Program-made: the position numbers and the translations under genes
Shown: one piece after another, positions 50,211 through 57,677 of the stretch
Layout: the number at the start of each line of letters is the position of its first letter
Numbering within the stretch: position 1 is the first letter of the stretch
Source of the DNA: a virus
Direction: 5' to 3' (one strand)
DNA length: 60,437 bases
Virus record (IMG/VR): IMGVR_UViG_3300036831_000053
Location: 1 to 60,437 of that record
The notes under the pieces: model-generated
Told to the model about the DNA's origin: nothing
Database searches by the model: none
Seen by the model: only the letters and a program-made list of their open reading frames with translations

Positions 50211-50227
50211 GGCATACTGGACACATG
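50211..50227 (+). promoter_or_regulatory. Leaderless promoter candidate before 50225
   Basis: A CATACT -10-like box at 50213-50218 stands 6 nt before ATG 50225. The preceding ATGCC...GGCAT forms a short inverted repeat unlike the dispersed family. Confidence 0.38.
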
Positions 50228-50671
50228 GAGCGATGCGTCGTGTGTGCGGCCGAGTTCGAGCCGAAGCGCAAGACTTCCGTACTGTGTGGCGACCCGGCAT
50301 GCCGCAGAAGACGCAAGACCGATTGGCAGCTCGCCTGGCAGCTCGACAACGCCAAGAAGCACGCGCAGTACACGAAGATCACACGACAGCGCTGGCCGGA
50401 TCGCCGTCGGGCGAATCGCGCCAGGGAGGCCGGACGCAAGCGAGCCGCAGAGTATGGCTGCGAGCACGAGAACTATTCGGCGGACGACTTGCTGGCACTA
50501 CTTCCGCAGGGTTGCTACGTCTGCGGTGGTCACGACGGGCCAATTGGCTGGGATCATGTTGTGCCGCTCGCCGAGCTGGGGCCAGATGCCCTGCGGAACA
50601 TAAAGCCGTGCCACTGGCATCCGTGCCACACGTCTCTTCATCGTGGTCGGCCACCTATCCGTCGGAGGTAA
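50225..50671 (+). CDS. HNH endonuclease with N-terminal zinc finger
   Basis: A 148-residue protein. The first 27 residues (CVVCAAEF...LCGDPACRRRRK) are a zinc finger. Basic helices follow, then CYVCGG, WDHVVPLAELGPDALRNIKPCH near residue 118 and CHTSLH as the HNH core. It is a typical phage HNH enzyme and may be mobile. Confidence 0.88.
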   Translation: MERCVVCAAEFEPKRKTSVLCGDPACRRRRKTDWQLAWQLDNAKKHAQYTKITRQRWPDRRRANRAREAGRKRAAEYGCEHENYSADDLLALLPQGCYVCGGHDGPIGWDHVVPLAELGPDALRNIKPCHWHPCHTSLHRGRPPIRRR

Positions 50672-50675
50672 GCGC

Positions 50676-50879
50676 ATGAGTACCGTCCAACAGCACCTGT
50701 TCGGCAACGTCGCCAGCCTGGCGCTCTCCGTCGGCGTCTTCCTGGTCGTCCTGCTGCTCGCACGTGGCCCCGGCGCGACGCCCGCGCGCTGGGCGCTGAA
50801 GGTCGGCTGGTTCGTCGTGGGCATCCTCGCACTGGCCAGCATCGTCTTCCGGGCCGTTCTGCTGGTGACGGGCAGCTGA
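50676..50879 (+). CDS. Small two-span membrane protein
   Basis: A 67-residue protein from ATG 50676 after GGAGGTAAGCGC. Two membrane spans (about 10-28 and 40-62) are separated by a basic turn. Holin is possible; function not shown. Confidence 0.58.
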   Translation: MSTVQQHLFGNVASLALSVGVFLVVLLLARGPGATPARWALKVGWFVVGILALASIVFRAVLLVTGS

Positions 50880-50880
50880 C

Positions 50881-51303
50881 GTGCCACGCCCGTTCCGCCA
50901 CCACTACCGGCTCCAGTCCTCCATGGCTCTGGTGCTGTTGCAGCTGGTAGCGACGGGCCTGCATGTCGTGCCGAGCCTGGTCTACCCGCACACCGCATTG
51001 AAGACGACCCGCGTCGTCGCGGAGATCAACTCGCTCGGCCCGGTCTGGGTACTGCTGTTCGGCGTGACCTCGCTCGGCCTCGGCGCGGCGCTGTGGTGGA
51101 ACCGAGGTGAGACATACGCGCACCTGGCCTGCGCCGGCACCTGGGTGTTCTACGCGACCGGGCTGTGGATCGGCGCCTTCGGTGAGCAGCCACACGGAAC
51201 CATCCTGTTCCCGGTGGTGGCCACCATGACCGTGCTGTTTCATACGATCTTGGCAGCCTCGTACAACGAGGACATCGTGGACGGGGGGAGGCCAAGACCA
51301 TGA
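50881..51303 (+). CDS. Four-span membrane protein
   Basis: A 140-residue protein from GTG 50881 with four hydrophobic segments. The loops are short. It resembles conserved membrane proteins of actinophages without known role. It overlaps the next gene by ATGA. Confidence 0.6.
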   Translation: MPRPFRHHYRLQSSMALVLLQLVATGLHVVPSLVYPHTALKTTRVVAEINSLGPVWVLLFGVTSLGLGAALWWNRGETYAHLACAGTWVFYATGLWIGAFGEQPHGTILFPVVATMTVLFHTILAASYNEDIVDGGRPRP

Positions 51304-51629
51304 CGGTGACCGTGCTCGGCCCGACGATCTCGGCCTTGGCGACCCTGCTGTTCCTGATCTTCGCGATCGTGACCTTTCGCGCCCGCCGCGCCGACAAGCG
51401 GGCCGGCAACCTGGCCGCCGTCCGAGAGACCAACGTGGCCGCCATGGGGTGGGCCTACCAGGTCCGCGTGCTCGGCGCCGCGAACGGCTGGCAGCTTCCG
51501 CCACTGCCCAAGGAGATGACCCCCGAGTACCTTGCAGGCAGGGCCGAGGGCGAGACCAATCCTGAGCTGGCCCAACTGGCCCAGTTGGCCGGTCAGCTAC
51601 TGCCCGGAACCGTGCAGGAGAAGCGATGA
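51300..51629 (+). CDS. Membrane-anchored protein
   Basis: A 109-residue protein with one N-terminal span (TISALATLLFLIFAIVTF), a basic segment and an acidic C-terminal part. It lies in the membrane gene run and overlaps both neighbours. Confidence 0.58.
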   Translation: MTVTVLGPTISALATLLFLIFAIVTFRARRADKRAGNLAAVRETNVAAMGWAYQVRVLGAANGWQLPPLPKEMTPEYLAGRAEGETNPELAQLAQLAGQLLPGTVQEKR

Positions 51630-52507
51630 CCGGAGCGCACACCACCCAGGCCAGCCCGCCGCCCACACCGCGTGGCCGTATCGCCCGCGCGATCCGCCGG
51701 ACACCGGTCGTCCTGTCTCTGTTCATCCTCGGCGGCTTGATCATCCTGCTGCTGATCCCACTGTCGATCTGGTTCACCGCGCGGGCCGAGAACACCCAGA
51801 CCAACCTGGACGCGGCCAACGGCCAGGTGACGGCGGTCAAGTCGCAGGCCGCGCCACTGGCCGGACAGGTCCAGTCCGTATGCGACCAGGGCGGCGCGGG
51901 TGCGACGGCGCTGAACAACGCGGGTGCCTGCACTCAGGCCAGCAAGGTCCAGTCGGCCATCGCTGGTCCAGCCGGTCCGACCGGACCCAGTGGGCAGCCG
52001 GGTGCCAACGGCAGCAACGGACGCGGCATTGCCAGCACGCATCTAGCCAACGGCGATCTGATCGTGGTCTACACCGATGGCACGGCGGACGACGTGGGCA
52101 CGGTGACCGGGCCGCAGGGTGTGCAGGGCAGCAACGGCAAGGACGGCCGGGGTATCACCGGCTCGGCGATCGTCGGCACCGATCTTGTGGTCACCTACTC
52201 GGACGGGACGAGCAGCGACCTGGGCAACGTGGTGGGGCCGCAGGGCACGGCCGGCGCGACAGGCCAGGCGGGCACCAACGGTCAGAACGGCGCCAACGGG
52301 TCGAACGGTGTCGGTGTCTCCTCGGTGGTAGTGAACACCTCGGGTCACATGATCGTCACCTACACCGATGGCACCACGGGTGACGCTGGACCCGTACCGC
52401 AGGCCAATGCCTGCCCGGACGGCAGCGCGCCGAGCACAACCCAGCTGACCGAGCCCAGCGGCCTCTCGACGACCACCGTCAACGGCGTCCTGGTCTGCGG
52501 CTCCTGA
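51626..52507 (+). CDS. Membrane-anchored collagen-like repeat protein
   Basis: A 293-residue protein. Residues about 25-50 form a membrane anchor (VVLSLFILGGLIILLLIPLS). Short collagen-type Gly-x-x runs (GPAGPTGPSGQPG near 113, GATGQAGTNGQNG near 210) alternate with three copies of a beta unit ending in YTDGTADDVG, YSDGTSSDLG and YTDGTTGDAG. The C-terminal part holds two Cys residues. Such designs are seen in surface-exposed fibrous proteins. It is the last of four membrane genes. Confidence 0.75.
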   Translation: MTGAHTTQASPPPTPRGRIARAIRRTPVVLSLFILGGLIILLLIPLSIWFTARAENTQTNLDAANGQVTAVKSQAAPLAGQVQSVCDQGGAGATALNNAGACTQASKVQSAIAGPAGPTGPSGQPGANGSNGRGIASTHLANGDLIVVYTDGTADDVGTVTGPQGVQGSNGKDGRGITGSAIVGTDLVVTYSDGTSSDLGNVVGPQGTAGATGQAGTNGQNGANGSNGVGVSSVVVNTSGHMIVTYTDGTTGDAGPVPQANACPDGSAPSTTQLTEPSGLSTTTVNGVLVCGS

Positions 52508-52559
52508 GCTACCCTCGTGACGGTCCGGCGCGATGCCGGCCAGCGAAGGGAGGGTGAAT

Positions 52560-52868
52560 ATGCCCAAGGAGAAGCTCAACTACGACCGCACCGAGAAGCG
52601 GTTCACTCAGGAGCAGGTCGACAGCGAGCTGACGCAGGTCGGCTACGACGAGCAGCAGCCACTCGTCACGCTGCACTGGAATCCGGACAACTACGCCCAG
52701 TTCAGTGTCGTGGTCGACCGCGCGGCGGCGAAGAAGCTCATGGACGAGGCGGAGCCGCAGGAAGCGACGCTCACGTTCTGGGGGATGCCGATGGAGCGCC
52801 GGGAGATGCAGGAAGCGATCCGGGCACTCAAGCGGGCGCGTAACCAGGTGTTCGGCGCCGACGAGTAG
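52560..52868 (+). CDS. Hypothetical protein
   Basis: A 102-residue protein from ATG 52560 after AGGGAGGGTGAAT. TACCCT at 52510-52515 may be its -10, leaving a leader of about 40 nt. The chain is a mix of strands and helices ending with a basic helix. Function unknown. Confidence 0.62.
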   Translation: MPKEKLNYDRTEKRFTQEQVDSELTQVGYDEQQPLVTLHWNPDNYAQFSVVVDRAAAKKLMDEAEPQEATLTFWGMPMERREMQEAIRALKRARNQVFGADE

Positions 52869-52872
52869 GCGA

Positions 52873-52912
52873 TTCGCCTGGATCGGGTGCCTCGCTGCTC
52901 GATCCAGGCGAA
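52873..52912 (+). terminator. 13-bp perfect hairpin
   Basis: TTCGCCTGGATCG (52873-52885) pairs with 52900-52912, directly upstream of promoter copy 7. It separates the 52560 transcript from the next run. Confidence 0.6.
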
Positions 52913-52928
52913 GTCCCACGTCATAGCT

Positions 52929-52958
52929 CTGTACCCCGCGCCAATCATGGGGTACATT
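52929..52958 (+). promoter_or_regulatory. Palindromic promoter-operator, copy 7
   Basis: CTGTAC at 52929-52934, 18-bp spacer, TACATT at 52953-52958. Arms GTACCCC/GGGGTAC span 52931-52955. ATG 52965 follows by 6 nt, so the mRNA should be leaderless. Confidence 0.78.
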
Positions 52959-52964
52959 GGTCAT

Positions 52965-53291
52965 ATGACGACGTACACCGAAGACCGTGAACTCAGCTTC
53001 GACGAGTGCACCGAACTGGACATCGACGTGATGGAGTTCCAGTTCGTCAACTGCCGCAACGTCATGTTGACCGACCTGACTGGCGACCAGTTGCACCAGC
53101 TCGGCCTCTATCCCGAGCCCAACCGGACCGTCATCGCCGACTGGACCTGCGTCCGCTTCGACTGCTCCGGCACCATCGAGTTCCACCGGCATGCCGAGCG
53201 CAGCAACAAGCCGACGATCCTGTGCTCGGTGCACGGCGAGACCGTGGCCATCCCCGCCGCCCGCTTCCGCAACAAGGACCGGAGCATCTGA
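52965..53291 (+). CDS. Hypothetical protein
   Basis: A 108-residue protein read from promoter copy 7. It is acidic at the start and has two Cys residues (near 64 and 88) flanking a basic beta region. No motif recognised. The upstream in-frame stretch lies in the promoter. Confidence 0.65.
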   Translation: MTTYTEDRELSFDECTELDIDVMEFQFVNCRNVMLTDLTGDQLHQLGLYPEPNRTVIADWTCVRFDCSGTIEFHRHAERSNKPTILCSVHGETVAIPAARFRNKDRSI

Positions 53292-53293
53292 TC

Positions 53294-53548
53294 ATGAAGC
53301 TGTACACCGTGTGCAACGGCCACTTGAGTCAGTCCGGCATCCGGCAGAAGATGCTGGTCGTGGCCACCAGTCCCGCCGAAGCGATCGACATCGCCGAGCG
53401 GACCGACTGGCCCGACAAGATCACCAGCGACTGGGCCGAGCTGACCGTGGACAAGGGCTCCCGACTCTCCGGTGCGTTCGTGCTCGTTCACGAGCCGTGC
53501 GTCACCTCGATCACCGAGGCCGCGCTGGACACCTGGACCACCAGATGA
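53294..53548 (+). CDS. Hypothetical protein
   Basis: An 84-residue protein from ATG 53294. The pattern KLYTVCNGHL...KMLVVATSPAEAIDIAER suggests a small alpha-beta domain. It overlaps the methyltransferase start by ATGA. Confidence 0.62.
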   Translation: MKLYTVCNGHLSQSGIRQKMLVVATSPAEAIDIAERTDWPDKITSDWAELTVDKGSRLSGAFVLVHEPCVTSITEAALDTWTTR

Positions 53549-54064
53549 AGGCGCTCGAACTCTGCTGCTGCGCGGGCGGTGCCTCCATGGGGCTCGCCCG
53601 CGCAGGGTTTGAGATGACCGGCGTCGACAGCGAGCCGCAGCCGCGCTACCCGTTCCGTTTCGTCCAGGCCGACGCCTTCGCCTATCTGGCCGAGTACGGC
53701 GCCGAGTACGACCTGATCACCGCGCATCCGCCGTGCCACGACCACACCGACCTCGCCCACCGGGCTGGCCGGGACGGGACCGCCTGGATGCTGCTCACGA
53801 TGCGCACCGCGTTGATCGACCTCGGCGTGCCGTGGATCCTGGAGAACGTCGAGGGCGCGCCGATGGATCCTGACCTGATCCTCTGCGGCACGATGTTCGG
53901 ACTGGGCGCCAATGGGCGCCATCTGCGTCGTCACCGCTGGTTCGAGTCCTCACTGGATGCGCCGGGCCGAGCTGTCGCAGTCGATACCGCCCGCGTACAC
54001 CGAGTACATCGGTCGACACGCGTTCGCCCAGTTGTCGCAGCAAGTGGGTATGTACCCCGCTTGA
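53545..54064 (+). pseudogene. DNA cytosine methyltransferase, frameshifted and shortened
   Basis: From ATG 53545 the frame encodes the start of a C5-cytosine methyltransferase: motif I (CCCAGGASMGLARAGF), EPQPRYPFRFVQAD, a PPC motif (AHPPCHDHTDL), the ENV motif (ILENVEGAP) and CGTMFGLG with RRHRWFESS. At about 53955 the homology switches to another frame, where 53957-54064 encodes the family's C-terminus (SIPPAYTEYIGRHAFAQL). About 40-50 residues that family members have in between are missing. A small deletion therefore broke the gene; the first frame stays open to 54390 by chance. Confidence 0.75.
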
Positions 54065-54079
54065 CCTGTGGGGTACTAT
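54050..54079 (+). promoter_or_regulatory. Palindromic promoter-operator, copy 8
   Basis: ATGTAC at 54050-54055, 18-bp spacer, TACTAT at 54074-54079. The arms GTACCCC/GGGGTAC span 54052-54076. ATG 54086 follows by 6 nt. It overlaps the end of the broken methyltransferase gene. Confidence 0.75.
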
Positions 54080-54085
54080 TGCCAC

Positions 54086-54220
54086 ATGAGCGAGGAAATC
54101 ACCGCCAGCGGCATGAAGGACACCACCAACTACGACGAGCTGATCCGCCGCGCGCTGGACGCCGAGTACGCCGCGCGCAACTGGGTCAGCCGCTCGTACC
54201 CCTACCCCGGAACGGACTGA
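54086..54220 (+). CDS. 44-residue hypothetical protein
   Basis: ATG 54086 sits at the expected transcript start of promoter copy 8. The peptide is helical and acidic with an aromatic end (SRSYPYPGTD). It is the first of three small genes before a terminator. Confidence 0.58.
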   Translation: MSEEITASGMKDTTNYDELIRRALDAEYAARNWVSRSYPYPGTD

Positions 54221-54222
54221 CC

Positions 54223-54390
54223 ATGAACGCATCGATCTTGGCCGAGTACGAGTTCGGCAGCGGTCCGGTCTCGCACGCCGCCTGCGGCGACTCGATGCCG
54301 GCGCAGGATGCCACGGTCGAGGAGGCCGTGGCATGGGTGCAGGAGCACGCCCGCGAGTGCGGGAAAGACGACACGGATTGGGGCTGGTAA
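54223..54390 (+). CDS. 55-residue hypothetical protein
   Basis: ATG 54223 follows the previous stop by 2 nt. The chain is acidic with two Cys residues and a Trp-rich end. The frame upstream is open into the methyltransferase but that part is non-coding by composition. Confidence 0.55.
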   Translation: MNASILAEYEFGSGPVSHAACGDSMPAQDATVEEAVAWVQEHARECGKDDTDWGW

Positions 54391-54623
54391 TGAAGATCAC
54401 CGAGCACGAGGTGCCGTCCGGCACGATCCCCATCGAGCGGGTGGACGAGTTTCCCCCGGTGCGGATCTCGCCGGATATGAGGAACGTGGCCATCCGCACG
54501 CATCCGGAGCACGAGTTCCCGTGGCGGGTCAGCAACGGCGGCTGGTACACCGACGCTGCCATGGCGGACTGGCTGATGCTGGAGCTGGACCCCGACTCGA
54601 TCGAGGACGGCTTCGGTCTCTGA
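54390..54623 (+). CDS. Hypothetical protein
   Basis: A 77-residue protein whose ATG shares a base with the previous TAA. Acidic, with strands in the first half. Function unknown. Confidence 0.6.
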   Translation: MKITEHEVPSGTIPIERVDEFPPVRISPDMRNVAIRTHPEHEFPWRVSNGGWYTDAAMADWLMLELDPDSIEDGFGL

Positions 54624-54628
54624 CCGTA

Positions 54629-54676
54629 CGAGAAAGGCCCCCTGCGCTGGATCCGAAGCGCTGGGGGCCTTTCTCG
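54629..54676. terminator. Strong bidirectional terminator
   Basis: CGAGAAAGGCCCCC (54629-54642) pairs perfectly with 54663-54676. Its A-rich left and T-rich right arm let it work on both strands, stopping the plus run and the convergent minus pair. Confidence 0.8.
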
Positions 54677-54761
54677 GTCCTCCCTGACGGGTTACGTGCT
54701 CTAGGAGCTGCTGCCCAACCGGTCGAACATTGACCACAGTACCCCATGGTCAGGTGGGGCG

Positions 54762-55139
54762 CTAGCCCATCGCGGAGCCGGTCTGCGGCGCGTCGGCCGT
54801 GGTGTCGGCTGCCGGCGCGGTGGTGCTGTCGCCATCAGTGGGCGCCGGAGTCGAGCCGCCATCCGTCGGGGCCGGAGTGCTCGACGTGGACGGCAGCGCG
54901 GCCGACGCGGCGCTGGCCGAGGTGTTCAGAGCGGACGCGGCCGACTGGAGCGCCGCCACCTGCTGCTCGATCTGCTGCGCCGTGGCCGAGGTGTCACCGC
55001 CAGCCGAGACCTGGGCCTGAAGTTGCTGCACCAGCGTGACCAGGTCGGTCACCATCGTCTCGATGCCGGTCGCGGCCGTGCTGATGGTGCCGACGGCATC
55101 GCCGAGGTCGGACATGGCCTGAATGAGGGGATCGGTCAT
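54762..55139 (-). CDS. Low-complexity helical protein
   Basis: A 125-residue minus-strand protein. Residues 1-80 form an amphipathic, Gln/Ala-rich coiled coil (TDLVTLVQQLQAQV); the rest is a Pro/Thr/Ser/Asp linker with repeats of TPAPTDGG. It shares a four-base overlap with the gene upstream. It could be a filamentous or structural accessory protein. Confidence 0.6.
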   Translation of the reverse strand: MTDPLIQAMSDLGDAVGTISTAATGIETMVTDLVTLVQQLQAQVSAGGDTSATAQQIEQQVAALQSAASALNTSASAASAALPSTSSTPAPTDGGSTPAPTDGDSTTAPAADTTADAPQTGSAMG

Positions 55140-55486
55140 TGCTCTGATCCTTTCGAGGAGGAAGTTTCCGAATCGTCCGAGTTCGGACTGGAGTTCGACG
55201 CGGTCGATGTCGCCACCTCCGGACTGTCGGCCGCCGCCGTCACCGGAGCGGCCTGGGTAGGGTTTGCCGCGCTCGTGGCCGGCTCGTTGAGCACGGGGCT
55301 GGAGACGGACAGGTGGGCGGCCATCTCCAGGTGCTGGATGATCGAGAACAGGACGGGGTGCTCACCGTCCACGAGACCGTTGATCTTCGATGCTGCCTCG
55401 GCGAGCACGGCGTGAACCTTCTCCGCGACCGTGCCTGCCTCGGTGCGCAGCGACTTGAACCGCTGCTCCACGTTGGCGAGTCCCAC
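55136..55486 (-). CDS. Helical protein with disordered tail
   Basis: A 116-residue minus-strand protein from GTG 55486 with GGGAGG upstream. Residues 1-60 are helical; the rest is Ala/Ser/Thr/Pro-rich and probably disordered. The upstream palindrome (copy 9) lies where its promoter would be, so both strands may share it. Confidence 0.58.
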   Translation of the reverse strand: MGLANVEQRFKSLRTEAGTVAEKVHAVLAEAASKINGLVDGEHPVLFSIIQHLEMAAHLSVSSPVLNEPATSAANPTQAAPVTAAADSPEVATSTASNSSPNSDDSETSSSKGSEQ

Positions 55487-55497
55487 TGGACCTCCCG

Positions 55498-55526
55498 TTG
55501 TGTCCCGCTGTGACGCGGGGTACATT
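55498..55526 (+). promoter_or_regulatory. Palindromic promoter-operator, copy 9
   Basis: TTGTGT at 55498-55503, 17-bp spacer, TACATT at 55521-55526. The left arm (GTGTCCCGC) has two mismatches to the right (GCGGGGTAC). The next plus gene starts at ATG 55559 after GAAAGAGG. It is also placed to act on the divergent minus pair. Confidence 0.7.
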
Positions 55527-55558
55527 TGACAGAACCGAACCTACCCGAAAGAGGTCCC

Positions 55559-56032
55559 ATGCTGCCGTTGATCGTGATCGGTGCGACCGACCGCGTGCGC
55601 GAGATCCTGGAGCCATACGCCGAGGCCGGCCACATCAGCTATCACCCTACGGTCGAAGCTGCCTACCACGCGCTGAGCGATGAGCTGGTGAAGCACAGTC
55701 ACGACACAGCCGCCACCATGACCCCATCCGGCCACTGGCGTGTGCACGTGGCCTACGGGCCAGCCGCCTGGGGTTACCTGACCCGTGGCCAGGTCGGCAC
55801 GGCTGCGGTCACTCCGGCCACACTGCCCGTCGCCGGTCACAAGCTGATCTTCGGTCTTGCCGTGCACGAGCCGCCGCCGGCGATCCGATCCGTCGGTGGC
55901 GAGCCGGAGACCGAGCCCGAGCACACCATGATCTGGACGGCGGCCACCGTCGCCTCGGCCGACCTCGTGGTCGACCTGGAGAACCCGAACGCCATCGAGC
56001 ACCTGATCAACTACCTGAGCTGGAAATCATGA
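55559..56032 (+). CDS. Hypothetical protein
   Basis: A 157-residue alpha-beta protein (MLPLIVIGATDRVREILEPY at the start). Pattern suggests a small Rossmann-like or regulatory domain, but no catalytic motif is visible. ATG 55559 was chosen for its ribosome binding site. Confidence 0.65.
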   Translation: MLPLIVIGATDRVREILEPYAEAGHISYHPTVEAAYHALSDELVKHSHDTAATMTPSGHWRVHVAYGPAAWGYLTRGQVGTAAVTPATLPVAGHKLIFGLAVHEPPPAIRSVGGEPETEPEHTMIWTAATVASADLVVDLENPNAIEHLINYLSWKS

Positions 56033-56124
56033 TTTGGCTGGCCATCCTGGCGCTGGTGCTCATCGGCGTGCCGGTGACGATCGGCGTACTGGTGGCCCGA
56101 TACATCCACCGGAGGATGCGATGA
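56029..56124 (+). CDS. 31-residue membrane peptide
   Basis: ATG 56029 overlaps the previous stop. One membrane span (LAILALVLIGVPVTIGVLVA) and a basic tail. It overlaps the next gene by ATGA. Confidence 0.5.
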   Translation: MIWLAILALVLIGVPVTIGVLVARYIHRRMR

Positions 56125-56330
56125 GCAAGAACCGTGCGAGGACGCGGGCGATCCGCGCACGCATGGCCCAGACCGGCGAGTCCTACACGGCGGCCGCGCG
56201 GGCGCTGGAGCCAAGCGAGCCGATCCGGATCGCCATGGACGAGGAGGCGCATCGACTCGGCGGCATGATCGAGGCCGAGGCACTGCTGAACGCGATGCAG
56301 GAGTCAGCGCGAGTTCGGGAGTCACGGTGA
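56121..56330 (+). CDS. Small basic helical protein
   Basis: A 69-residue protein with a basic N-terminus (SKNRARTRAIRARM) and a helical remainder (ESYTAAARALE). Possibly DNA-binding, not proven. Confidence 0.58.
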   Translation: MSKNRARTRAIRARMAQTGESYTAAARALEPSEPIRIAMDEEAHRLGGMIEAEALLNAMQESARVRESR

Positions 56331-56671
56331 CCGGCAAGCCACGGCAGGCACCGACCGAGAGTCGGTGCGAGTTCTGTCACGAGCCGATCCTGTGGGCCGA
56401 GTGGATGCCGAACCCGAACGCTCGGACCCGCAAGGGTGCGCAGTTCGTGCCGATCAATCCCGAACCGTCGGACGACCGGCGGGCGCGGTTGGCGATGACG
56501 AAGCGTGAGGGCGATCGGCCGCTGGTCGGCGAGATGTCGGTGGGCCAGACGGCGGGTTTCCGCGCGGCCGGCAACCCGATCTACATCCCGCACGCGAAGA
56601 CGTGCACCGAGGCGCACGCGCTGATCAAGAAGCTGGCGGCCCGGAACTCGGCCGCTGCGACTTCACGCTAG
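56327..56671 (+). CDS. Zinc-finger-like protein
   Basis: A 114-residue protein from GTG 56327. CEFCHEPI near residue 14 and a later His/Cys pair (HAKTC near 87) suggest a zinc site. It carries an acidic/basic alternating centre. Function unknown. Confidence 0.62.
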   Translation: MTGKPRQAPTESRCEFCHEPILWAEWMPNPNARTRKGAQFVPINPEPSDDRRARLAMTKREGDRPLVGEMSVGQTAGFRAAGNPIYIPHAKTCTEAHALIKKLAARNSAAATSR

Positions 56672-56675
56672 CCAC

Positions 56676-56705
56676 TTGTACCCCGCGCCAGTCGCGGGGT
56701 ACATT
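56676..56705 (+). promoter_or_regulatory. Palindromic promoter-operator, copy 10
   Basis: TTGTAC at 56676-56681, 18-bp spacer, TACATT at 56700-56705. The 10-bp arms are perfect (56678-56687 and 56693-56702). ATG 56712 follows by 6 nt: leaderless. This is the best match to the family consensus. Confidence 0.82.
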
Positions 56706-56711
56706 TGTGTC

Positions 56712-57389
56712 ATGACCACACACCGCAAGCCGAGGCGCCAGCCCGGCAAGCTCGCACTCAGCGCCATCGTGCTGACCGGGACCGTGGTGGGCGGCGGAGT
56801 ACTCGGCTGGATCGCGGCATCGGAGGCACCATGGAACAGCGGATCCGCTGCTACATCAGCGACGACAACCAGCGGACAGTCCTCTCCTGCTGCCCCTGCA
56901 CCTGCCACACCGACTACCAGCAGCCCGACCGGATCGTTCCCCCGCAGCTCCACCACTGGGCCGACCACAACGGGATCAGCTGCGACGACTGGGTCAACGC
57001 CCGGTTCGTCCTCGAAGGCGCCCAGGTCGACCTCCACCGTCGCGCCGTTGCCCTCCAGCTCCAGCGGCTCGAACTCGAACGCGGGAGCACGCGCGGCCAC
57101 TCGGTCAGTCGGGTCTTCATCGACGATCGTGAAGTCGGGGTCGGACCAGTCACCTGGGAGTGAGGCCAACGACCCGGGTCAGACCTATCCGGCGCCGACG
57201 GCCATCACCTGCATCCCGCCTGCTGGCTGGCCCGTGGGCGTCTACTACATCTGCTCCGGCACTCCGCAGGCCGCGCCGTCGGTTCCGGCCGCCAGCGACT
57301 GCACGGGCACCGGGACGCAGTGCTTGAACAACTTGACCGGTGACCCGATCGACGTACCCGAACCAGGCTTGAACCCGAACAACCAGTAG
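56712..57389 (+). CDS. Membrane-anchored secreted protein with an overprinted linker
   Basis: A 225-residue protein read from promoter copy 10. A basic N-terminus and one membrane span (about residues 15-35, LALSAIVLTGTVVGGGVLG) lead to a long Ser/Thr/Pro/Gly region (about 40-150), then a small Cys-containing domain (CIPPAGWPVGVYYIC near 168). GC-rich third positions occur only in the first 39 codons and in the C-terminal part; the linker region is read with good third positions in another frame, which encodes the gene at 56831. Confidence 0.6.
   Translation: MTTHRKPRRQPGKLALSAIVLTGTVVGGGVLGWIAASEAPWNSGSAATSATTTSGQSSPAAPAPATPTTSSPTGSFPRSSTTGPTTTGSAATTGSTPGSSSKAPRSTSTVAPLPSSSSGSNSNAGARAATRSVGSSSTIVKSGSDQSPGSEANDPGQTYPAPTAITCIPPAGWPVGVYYICSGTPQAAPSVPAASDCTGTGTQCLNNLTGDPIDVPEPGLNPNNQ
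56831..57163 (+). CDS. Protein encoded inside the previous gene, other frame
   Basis: A 110-residue protein from ATG 56831. Its codons have strongly GC-rich third positions, the mark of a real gene. It contains several Cys/His residues (SCCPCTCHTDY) and a helical C-terminal part. It lies wholly within the 56712 gene, length a multiple of three. Confidence 0.62.
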   Translation: MEQRIRCYISDDNQRTVLSCCPCTCHTDYQQPDRIVPPQLHHWADHNGISCDDWVNARFVLEGAQVDLHRRAVALQLQRLELERGSTRGHSVSRVFIDDREVGVGPVTWE

Positions 57390-57398
57390 GAGCGCGAT

Positions 57399-57623
57399 AT
57401 GCCGACCTATCAGGTCCACATCGTTCAGATGGTTAGCACGACGATCGATGTCGAGGCCGAGACGCCCGAGCAGGCCACCGAGGTCTTCCTGGATGCGCCC
57501 GACGCACCGGGGTCGCTGGTGCACGGTGCCTTCGGTGGCGGCGCTTCGGTTGACGAGGCAGGCGACTGGGAGGCGTACGCGGTGATGTTGGGCAACGACA
57601 CCGTGTGGGAGCGCAAGGGCTGA
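57399..57623 (+). CDS. Hypothetical protein
   Basis: A 74-residue acidic protein after TAGGAGCG. The first half is strand-helix (YQVHIVQMVSTTIDVEAETP), similar in outline to small antirestriction-like or DUF domains, but no family is clear. Confidence 0.6.
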   Translation: MPTYQVHIVQMVSTTIDVEAETPEQATEVFLDAPDAPGSLVHGAFGGGASVDEAGDWEAYAVMLGNDTVWERKG

Positions 57624-57644
57624 CTCACCGAATATCAGGTCTCC

Positions 57645-57677
57645 GTGCGCCGGGGTGGCCGACAACCCCCGGCGCAC
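57645..57677 (+). terminator. Hairpin between small genes
   Basis: GTGCGCCGGGG (57645-57655) pairs with CCCCGGCGCAC (57667-57677). No T-run follows. Confidence 0.5.

Noticed and set aside
53955-54222. In-frame continuation of the methyltransferase to 54390
   Set aside because: The stretch lacks family motifs, overlaps promoter copy 8 and the 54086 gene, and the true C-terminus is in another frame.
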